This document shows, piece after piece, positions 56,367-64,000 of a stretch of DNA of 64,000 nucleotides. The position numbers and the translations under genes are program-made. The notes beneath the pieces were generated by a model. That model was not told where the DNA came from. It worked only from the letters and a program-made list of their open reading frames with translations, and ran no database searches. Origin of the DNA: Tolypocladium sp. Sup5 PDA-1. Taxonomy: Eukaryota; Ascomycota; Sordariomycetes; Hypocreales; Ophiocordycipitaceae. Every line of letters begins with the position of its first letter. Position 1 is the stretch's first letter. Location: positions 62,001 to 126,000 of the forward strand of contig JPHH03000016.1 of NCBI GenBank assembly GCA_000750105.3, in the 5' to 3' direction.

Positions 56367-59129
56367 CTACTGAGAACTGGCAGCAGGCTTCCGCTGAGCC
56401 GTTTCAGCCTCTCCGCCCGCACATCGATCTTGCTCCTTTGCTCTGGACTCCAGTTTGCGTAGCTCTACAAAGAAATCGAACTCCCTCCCGTTCGGGCCTC
56501 CAGTAAACTCGCTCACATCACAACAAACCTGGCGGCTGCTGCCCGGCATGGAGGTTGGCCAAGTCAGGCCTCTAGAGCCTGGGAGCAGTGACTGGGCCAA
56601 ATCCATGGCACCTTCGCCCAAGGTGTGGGACGGGTCATGCCCAAAGAAAGGTAAGCAGCCTGGGCTAATGCCGCTTGATGGTGAAGTTGCACAGTGTTGC
56701 AGTACGCTGGGTATATCGACAGAGTTGGAGATGTGGTGAAAGTCAGGGAAGGGTGTCTGTTGGGATGTGGATGCCTCTGTTTGATATGACGGAAGGTCGC
56801 GGTCTCGTTGTTCAGTCAAAGCATTTGCAAGCTTGGAGGCAGGCGTCTCGAGGCAAATGTTGTCTTGGGAGTCGTTGGACAAGCGCCTGGATATCTCATT
56901 CAGCGATGAGATGATGGAGCCGACCTCGTCCGGCGGCCGGACCGCATAGTACGCCGATTGTGCTGCATCTCAAGTTTAGTTTATCATGTCATCCATAGCC
57001 ACATCGTCTGCATACCTAGGAGAACCTGGCCCGCAACAAACAGGCAGAAGGCGAGCTGATGGGGGGCGATTCCTTCGCTCGCAGCCAGAAATCGCCGAGA
57101 GATCTTGTCAATCTTCATGGCAGCCATGACGCATGCTTCCCTCGACGCAGCTGAGACCAGTCCCGAGAGCCAAGCTCGGGACTGAGAAGGCGGATGTGCA
57201 AGTCTGCGGTGTAGCACAATGATGGCCGCGTTGTGCGTCATATGTGCAAGAGTGAGGTTTGGGTCGATGTAACCGTTGACCACCCGGACATCTCGCCACC
57301 TGTGTGTCAGGCACAGCTCCCATCTGATTCCAGAATTAGCAACCTCATTATTACAAACATGCGCCAAGAGCGAGGTTCTTACTGCAGCAGTCGAGAGTCC
57401 AGCTGCCGAAACCTGTTGAGCCAAGCCGACAACTGGCCAGCATTGACCAGCTCGAGAGAGTGGCGGAGATTGAACTTTGTGATCAGAGACAGTGACTCGG
57501 TAGCCTCGATTGTGTACGCAAGACCTCCGACACCGCTCGGTCCCTCTTTCGTCGCATAGGGTGGCGGAAAGGGCGAGGTCTCATCAGAAGTAGTCACTTC
57601 ATTCTGAGGCTGCTCGTCTATCTTGAAGTAGGATGTTTCGACGCATTGGTCTTGTTCCCACATGCAGCCATCGCACGGGAGGCGCCTTCGGATGCGTCTG
57701 CTCGATATGCTCGGGTTTGTGCTGTGCGCACAGTTAGTTGGAAACGAGACAACTGTAAGAAAAGAAATCGGCGTACCCTGTCGCAATGCTACAGAATCGA
57801 TCCATGAGGAATGAAAGCCAGAACACCCTCCGCCGCTCTTCGACCTCCAGCCACGTCTTCGCAGGATCTAGCGACGGAGGCGTTGTCAGGAAATACTCTG
57901 CATAAGACTCTCTCACGGGCACGTCTTCCGAGTGCAGCTGCAGCTCCTCGACCTTTCGGCTGATGAGTGCAGAAAAGGACCAAGGCGACGAGCTTTTCCC
58001 GCTACTGATCTGTACAAGACTCAGCTTATTTAAACACAGTTACGGCGGCTGAGGGGAAGACAGACCGTGTCGAATGCAATGAGGAGCAGGGCCTGGACGG
58101 ACTCGATCGAATTGCTCTCCGTGGCCGCCGTGACAACGTTCTGGCGACACACTGACGCATATTCGCTGAGGTCCTTTATGTTTTCGGTGTTTGGCTGTTG
58201 CACGTACTTTGCAGCAACGGCGACGACGGCGCTCAGAATCATGGTCACGCCGTCCGAACGCTCCGGGTCGCGGGCCCGTCTGATAAACGTCGAGGGGTGT
58301 AGAACAGGCACCCACGGATGCACAAATTTGAAGTACGCTTCCAGGACATCCTCTATCTCCTTGGGGAGAGGATTGAGCCCACATAGATCTTCACTTGTTG
58401 CCGTTTGTGTTCGTTTTGCCGGGAAGAGCGGTTCATAGTCGCGCTTGCGCTTCGGCGCGGGATTTGATAGCCGACGCTCTCCTTGATCCTCGGTCTCCAA
58501 GTCGGAGTTGGCGGCCAACATGCAAAAGGTCTGCTTCAGCCTGTCGGTATGCGAGCGCAAAGCTGTTGGGCGTTCACCATCACTGCCGCGCGCTAGCAGA
58601 GCAGATGAACTTGCGCGGCCATCCCCCGCTTCGCGTATCAGCTGCTGAAGAAAGATGCCCTGCCCAAGGAACATGCTTTCCAGGGCGTCTTCAGAACAAA
58701 GTCAAAACAAGAACCCACCTATTGAATCCAGAGTGCCTCTGAGGGAGCTCACCTATCCGTTGGTTGAGCCGCTCAACAACTCCCGTCTTGATGCCCCCCT
58801 TCAGCCGTTTGTCCTCGTAGGTGCATTCGACCCCTGGGCACCGAGGGTGAGCGACGTCGGAGTCAAGCTTGCTGATTGCACTTACCAGACTTTACACATT
58901 GCGAGCACGGCTGCTGCCTCGAGCATTTCGACTTCTTCTTGCGACAAGACTGACACCTGCAACGATTCTTAGCGGACCGGGGTCAACTTCCACGTAATGG
59001 AGAGCTTGGTCTCCTCAGCGAAACTCACGCGGGGCTTTCCTCGCAGAGCGTGCCTTCGGCGCGGTTCTGCGACACAAAGGTATCCTCGTAATCGAGATCG
59101 GTGGCATCTGCTTCCGGGTTTGATGCCAT
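56367..59129 (-). CDS. Zn2Cys6 transcription factor, likely regulator of the uronate cluster
   Basis: Eight exons on the minus strand (59129-59029, 58956-58886, 58833-58753, 58688-58066, 58009-57777, 57721-57383, 57323-57016, 56962-56367) join in phase to 783 aa. Exons 1-3 build the zinc cluster CQSCRKKKSKC, CSQC and GVECTYEDKR, then KGGIKTGVVERLNQRI, a likely dimerisation helix. The middle homology region is clear: PKEIEDVLEAYFKFVHPWVP, LHPSTFIRRARDPER, and RRVFWLSFLMDRFCSIATG. The C-terminus is Ser/Pro-rich. The gene lies at the end of the cluster holding the sugar porter, GH88, DUF2264 and beta-helix genes, so a specific activator is a natural guess. All seven introns are GT-AG. Confidence 0.88.
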
Positions 59130-60813
59130 GACGAGGGCAGCTGCTCAATTCCGCGCAATTCTTGAAGAAATTAGGCCGGTACCTTGCTCCAGGTGCTGCT
59201 TCTCCATCCTTCTCGATTCAATGCCTTTATCTTTCTGTCCCCATTTTGAGAAGCATGCAGGCCCCATGTCATTATCCGTCCCTCCGCCTCCACCCTACTC
59301 CGCACCGTCGCAACGTGACCTCAAATCCTCAATAGCGCGCGGGGACGCATCAAAGCGTCTCACGGGCTCCCAAGCCACTCATCTGCACCGGGATTGGCTG
59401 AAGAAGAGGTCGGAGCGCCACCGGACCGTGCGCCGGCCTGGTGTCGAGGGTTCTCTGACCTATTACCCCATGGGGAAGAGAGTTATGTTGGGGACGAGAC
59501 GTAATTAATGTGGACCACCGATGTTGGGGAAGACTACTTCGTACGGAGTACGGATACGGAGTACGTAGAATGCCTTACCTTTCGATCGTTCCCCTCTTTC
59601 CGCATTCTTTAGGTATTCCCTCTATGGTAGTAGGATTATGCATATGCATTCCCATACAAGGCTCAGGGCGGGTTCAACGTGCCTGGACAGGGGCGAAAAC
59701 GCCCCCCGCGACTACGTGGGGTTCATACATCAATACACGCCCAATACTTGCCCCTCTTTCCCAGAGGTTCTAATGTGGCTTTCCAGGTGGTGTCAAGTGT
59801 GGGTTACATTTTTTTTTTCTGTCTGGGCGTTTCTTTGTTGTAAGCCGATTGTTACGTTCACTTCGTCGCAACTCAGCTCGTTAAGCCTGCTAACCCTCCA
59901 AGTACACTATCACGCTCGCGTGGGCATGCTATGAGAAATGAAAGCAGCGAGCGAGTACACGCAGATGAGCGTAAACCGTTTAGCCAACCGGCGCTTCCTC
60001 TTAAGCGCCTCCCCTTGCGCGAGCTACCTTGTATAAGCTTTGTATGTCGTCTTTCCACTGCTTGACGTCGGGGCGCAACACGCGTCGATCGTACGCGTAA
60101 AGCCCATTGACAACCGGATGAGGACGCCCACCAGATCGACTTCATCTAGAACTCAATGTCATCGCAGGCCGCCGGCAACTTGTCGCCATGATGGCACTGC
60201 CGACTGTGCATCCACTCCCTGGTATGTCGATCGCTGCCTGGGTTGATGCTGGCTGCGGAAGTGGCCGAGTCATAAAGGTGAGCGCGGGTACTGAACAGCT
60301 GTCTAAGAGACGGCCACGGCCGGCATCGTGACTCGTGTGTACGTCCCGACAAGGACACCATGGTGAGCAAAACACGGAGTGCTGTTGCGAAGAAGGGGCC
60401 CGAGGATGATCGCAGGCAGCTCAAGTTGCACTGTCGACGGGTGCTCGCCGACCATATCGGTAGGGGAGCCACGCACCAAACAGCGTGTCCTAGGGCGTGG
60501 TAGTCCGTACTGACTACTGACCAAGCGCAGAGCAGCAGACCGGTTTGATGGTCAAGCCAGCCAAAGTCGTCGCTTCTTGTTTACGATAATTTAGATCCTC
60601 TTTCTTGTTTCATAGTTGAATCTTTCTTAGTTGAAAGTAGAGCATGTAAAGACAGGAACCCGCTAATGGCCGGCCGAGCTTAAACTCCAGTGGAGAACTC
60701 CATACATCGGCCAATAGCTCCGTCAACATTTCAGCATGCCTCCATACAGGCACCCGTTCCAAAAACTTGCCACCGAGAAACGAACACAGAGAACAACGAA
60801 GTAAGGAGTATTA
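59130..60813. other. Intergenic region
   Basis: About 1.7 kb. Several short frames on both strands have no family match or splice logic. It holds the regulator promoter and a doubled TACGGAGTA motif near 59539-59560. I see no RNA gene. Confidence 0.5.
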
Positions 60814-61094
60814 CTGGAGACGCGGATTGTATCAGCGCACCACCAACCTAGTCTGACTAGTTGTCAAAACAGAGAAACCCACTTGCCGACTAGAGTCGCG
60901 GGCTATATCAGCGTGCCGCCAACCACATCGGACTGCTCACGAATTATAGGAAGGCCACTCACCACCTAGAGTCGTGGGCCATATCAGCATGCCGGCAATC
61001 AAATCCGCCTACTCAACACTTATAGGAAGTTCACTTACCGCCTAGAATCGCGGGCCGTATCAGCGTGCCGCCAACGACATCAGAGCAATCTTAC
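60814..61094 (-). repeat. 76-bp tandem array of intron-like units
   Basis: On the minus strand, four intron-shaped segments follow one another: 61094-61042 (53 nt), 61038-60966, 60962-60890 and 60886-60814 (73 nt each). They start GTAAGA, GTAAGT, GTGAGT and GCAAGT, each carries a GCTGATA branch-like site about 18 nt before its end, and they end CTAG, CTAG, CTAG and CCAG. Between them lie exactly three bases (GCG, GTG, TCG). The period is 76 bp (unit starts on the plus strand at 60821, 60897, 60973, 61049). The first donor overlaps the stop codon of the adjacent gene. Splicing is not proven. Confidence 0.75.
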
Positions 61095-62587
61095 AGCTTC
61101 GTCTTCGCCTTAATCAGCTGACCCATTAGATCACGTTGCCATGTTGTTCCATGATCCTGTGATAATTTCTTCAGTTCTGTTAGTAGCTGTTCCGTGTTCG
61201 TATTGTGGTCCCCTGTAATCTTTGCGACGGACTTCACCACGTCCTGGTGATTGAATTTTACCGCCTCACTAACAGAGGCGCCGATAGCCAGTGCCGTAAT
61301 CGAGTCAACGAGGCCAAGCCCTGAGCTTACCGCTGCCGGGACATCACCCACTACAACCGACGCCACCATTGCAACTGCGCTAGTGACCAGAGGAATAAGA
61401 TCTAGCGCCTTAAATCCGCGGCTAACCTCAGAAAGCTTTCCGTCGCTGCAGATGTAGATCTCTTTGCCCATATCAGTCGCCATGCGCTTGTGATCCCGCA
61501 TGCAGCGTGAAGCTTCGCCGACAGTCTGTCCTAGCCAATTTCGAGATGGTTCCGGCTTCTTGTTAAAAGGTACTGCTTGCACTTGCACCGGATAGTCGTA
61601 GGAATCATCAACTTCCGAAACTCCTCCGGCTCCAGCCATGGCTCGAATGGCTGCGATGTACTTGTCCGAGTCATCCTTCGCCTCCTTTCGAATCGCGATA
61701 GCTGCTTTAGGGTTGAATGAAAATGGCTTTCCGCCCCTCTTGATTTTGATCCCCTCGATAGAGAACGAGTTTTTGTCCCAGTCAGGGTACACCTGTTCGG
61801 TGGTAGCGAAGGTCATAAAATTGGCACTGTTTGTCTTGCTGTCATCGTTGATGTGCAACATAACTGCGGCGAGTCGATATTCCCCCGAGACGGGTGGGAC
61901 TAGTTGCACGTGTGTAGCCTCGCTCTTGTCGACCTTGAAAAATAGGTTACAGCCGGTCGGCCAATCATGTCCATTCCACGTCTGTGGCCACATGACACTG
62001 TTCAGCATGAACTTAAAGGCCCTGCTGCCGATGCTCCCGTGGATCTCAAGGTCTGTCGACATATCCGTAAGCTTCAAGGCCACAATATCGTGCTTTTCGT
62101 AGTCGAAATCTTCGATAAAGCTTCGAGGCGTATCAATTCCGTTCCAAATATGATATGGATCGTAGATGTCTCCCGCAGCACCCCGAGCAAAACCATTATT
62201 CAACAATTCGCCTGTTTCTGGGTTTCTTTGCTCAAGTTCGAGACGAAATGAGTACGCCTTTCCAGGTTCGTCGTTCTTTGGCAGCACGACCTGCGTGTTC
62301 TGCCGGCCGTAATAAACTGGATAAATATCTCCACCGCGGGAGCCTTTTCCAGACAATATGTTGTCCATGTAGTTCTCCTTTGGCAGTGCCATCATATAGT
62401 CGTTGTCAATTGAAATGATTGGGTTGTTGTAGTATTCTACCCCATCGGACAATGGTGTGTTTGCCGTGTTGGCTAGGACCACGTTATGTAGATTGGCGGT
62501 CGAATTCTCTAAGTTCAACGGGCCGGCAAGGATTCCCAAGGCCTGGAAGCCCAGGCAGTAAAAGACGAAACGACGATATTCTGCCAT
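61091..62587 (-). CDS. Unrecognised secreted protein
   Basis: A single long frame of 498 aa from ATG 62587, chosen because it begins a signal peptide (MAEYRRFVFYCLGFQALGIL then AGP); the longer frame upstream has no natural start. The first 300 residues are polar, with NGIDTPRSFIEDFDYEKHDI, WPQTWNGHDWPTGCNLFFKV and SGEYRLAAVMLHINDD, suggesting a beta-sandwich-rich ectodomain. Near the C-terminus a hydrophobic stretch (FKALDLIPLVTSAVAMVASV then GDVPAAVSSGLGLVDSITAL) could form a helical hairpin, followed by a charged tail with TELKKLSQDHG. I do not recognise the family and infer no activity. Its TAA overlaps a GTAAGA donor, so the C-terminus may differ if the downstream intron-like array is spliced. 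Confidence 0.65.
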   Translation of the reverse strand: MAEYRRFVFYCLGFQALGILAGPLNLENSTANLHNVVLANTANTPLSDGVEYYNNPIISIDNDYMMALPKENYMDNILSGKGSRGGDIYPVYYGRQNTQVVLPKNDEPGKAYSFRLELEQRNPETGELLNNGFARGAAGDIYDPYHIWNGIDTPRSFIEDFDYEKHDIVALKLTDMSTDLEIHGSIGSRAFKFMLNSVMWPQTWNGHDWPTGCNLFFKVDKSEATHVQLVPPVSGEYRLAAVMLHINDDSKTNSANFMTFATTEQVYPDWDKNSFSIEGIKIKRGGKPFSFNPKAAIAIRKEAKDDSDKYIAAIRAMAGAGGVSEVDDSYDYPVQVQAVPFNKKPEPSRNWLGQTVGEASRCMRDHKRMATDMGKEIYICSDGKLSEVSRGFKALDLIPLVTSAVAMVASVVVGDVPAAVSSGLGLVDSITALAIGASVSEAVKFNHQDVVKSVAKITGDHNTNTEQLLTELKKLSQDHGTTWQRDLMGQLIKAKTKL

Positions 62588-63845
62588 CTTGCCATCTGAA
62601 CTCTTTGATCGTGTTTGATGTAGAAACCTAGGAATAAAAATCGAGGAAAGGATAAGGTGGTAGTAGCGTGGTACTGGATGTATTATCACTTTGAGCAGTC
62701 GAATCTGGACGGGAAGAGGGAACAATGGTTTATATGGATTTCCAGGATTGGAGTTCAGTGCTATAGGAGGTCGATTGGTATTCGAGTTAGTTTTTGTTTC
62801 AGCTTTTGTAGAGGCATGCTGATGATGGCGCCGTTTTGTCGTACGATTAGTCCCAGGGCGATCAACAAAGTCCTCGAGAACGGGGCCAAATGACAGTCAT
62901 CATGCCATTTTCCACAAAGCTTTCAAGCTTGTAACAAGTCTGATATGACTCACCTCGCCAACCTTCTTGTTTGGCGGCTGGCTGTTACGTTCAGCGTTGG
63001 CGTCACACCAGGGTCTCGCGTCCTACGGCGCCATTACCCACATCCCAAGCCATTGCACGTCAAAAACAGCTCAGGCTGTGGGACCGGCAACCATGGCCGC
63101 TTAAATACGAGCCGAACATCGTCAGTCCCTCCCGAGGTCAAGGACAAGTCAAGCCGCACTTGGCCATCGCCACCACCAATCCCATGGCGAGGCTGTGGCA
63201 TGCTCGCCTGCATATCCGTATCTGATGGCGGCAATGCAACATTCAGGTTATACTATATGGTAGTCCGGGCTACCAGGCTTCGGGATTCAAGTCGAGGAAA
63301 GAGTAGCTTTCGTCCTTTAAGCATTGATCTCGATAGTGTGAATTATATCGAAAACCTCGTCCCTAGCATTCACCTTAGCTAGCTTTCGCAGATACGACCG
63401 TATTAATCGCACCTTATTTTCCACGGTGCGATGCCTCTGAGACAGCCTAGTACTAACTTTTTCGGCTTTCTTAATTGTCCCTGACTCACGACGAACCTCT
63501 TAACTAAGACAATCCTGACTCTTCTTGATTCAACCACGGCACTATCCCGGGAGGCTCTCCACAAGCACAGTGGCGCTGGCGACAACCAAGGCGTCGCAAC
63601 CGAGCCGAGACAATGGGGATGATTTGTAGTTGACATTTTCGGGGCAACCAATAGAGGGATTCCACGTCGACTTGTGGAGGTTTGGCATTGAGCTCATGCC
63701 GGTCTGCACTGCAGCCTGTTAGCAGCACACCATCCGCTGAACCGCCGGCTGGCCGATGGGGCGTTTCAACTGCTTCCATCTCGGTCGCCTCACTTAATCG
63801 ATTGGTTTACGAGGTGGAGGTCCTACCCCCTGGAGCGGCCAGTAG

Positions 63846-63879
<34 letters not shown>

Positions 63880-64000
63880 GGGGGCCTGCTTACATGCCCT
63901 CTGCAGGCCAGAGCCAGCCATATGCCGAACTCTTGCCTTCCTCAACCTGTCTCTCTCGCCTCGGAGATGGTCTATCCTTCATTTGAGTCAAGAACCCGAA
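62588..64000. other. Gene-free right end of window
   Basis: 1.4 kb with no supported gene on either strand. It includes the promoter of the secreted protein gene and a long G homopolymer at 63849-63878. Confidence 0.5.
63849..63884. repeat. Poly-G tract
   Basis: Thirty consecutive G, then A and five more G. Its length may be inexact, since such runs are prone to sequencing and assembly error. Confidence 0.9.

Noticed and set aside
59101..59508. 135-aa plus-strand frame
   Set aside because: It overlaps the first exon of the regulator on the other strand and has low-complexity content with no recognisable family.
62945..63382. 145-aa frame near the right end
   Set aside because: Composition resembles random open sequence; no domain or partner exon found.
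1..64000. tRNA, rRNA and CRISPR features
   Set aside because: I looked for tRNA B-box/acceptor pairs and for regularly spaced identical repeats. The only regular array (60814-61094) is intron-like and not CRISPR, and no convincing tRNA fold was seen by eye.

Overview
The window is nuclear DNA from a filamentous ascomycete (Pezizomycotina). The evidence is short introns (mostly 50-85 nt) with CTAAC-type branch sites, Zn2Cys6 regulators, highly reducing polyketide synthase relics, CYP504-type P450s and DUF2264/GH88 sugar genes. I cannot fix the genus. All exon structures below were worked out by hand from splice signals, reading phase and protein-family continuity. No transcript data were available.

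Layout. 1-1552: 3' end of a CorA-like membrane protein gene. 2113-18170: a seven-gene catabolic cluster made of a CYP504-type P450, a Zn2Cys6 regulator, an aldehyde dehydrogenase, a copper amine oxidase, an amino-acid/GABA-type permease, homogentisate 1,2-dioxygenase and fumarylacetoacetase. Together they spell out a route from a primary aromatic amine (2-phenylethylamine or tyramine type) through the aldehyde, arylacetate and homogentisate to fumarate and acetoacetate. 18171-20720: gene-free stretch holding a small inverted-repeat element. 20721-26557: an unknown multi-pass membrane protein, then a Dal5-type MFS permease diverging from an alpha/beta-hydrolase-domain protein across a promoter that carries a duplicated 30-bp element.

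27480-45590 mixes live genes with gene wreckage. The intact-looking genes are a Zn2Cys6 regulator (27480), an MpaB/Lcp-type oxygenase-domain protein (33124), a 14-cysteine secreted protein (35250), an unknown 308-aa protein (36852) and a secreted histidine acid phosphatase (41063). Between them lie two dead polyketide synthases (30397-32665 and about 42950-44051), two P450 fragments (29719-30250 and 38662-38868), a decayed MFS transporter (38871-40258) and a CxxC-rich gene with a nonsense codon (44223-45590). The P450 and PKS relics at about 30.3 kb face each other and both lack their 5' halves, as if one deletion removed their shared promoter.

46384-59129 is a second plausible catabolic cluster: a sugar porter, a GH88 unsaturated glucuronyl hydrolase diverging from a DUF2264 protein, a secreted right-handed beta-helix protein and a Zn2Cys6 regulator. 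This fits extracellular lyase cleavage of a uronic-acid polysaccharide, uptake of the products, and intracellular removal of the unsaturated uronate.

60814-62587 holds an unrecognised secreted protein gene whose stop codon lies inside a perfect-looking 5' splice site. It is followed by a 76-bp tandem array in which every unit has the form of a complete intron plus three bases of exon. The last 1.4 kb is gene-free and contains a run of 30 G.

Other points of interest are four introns with GC-AG boundaries (three in the amine cluster) and a CTCGGAA/TTCCGAG element shared by three divergent promoters of that cluster.
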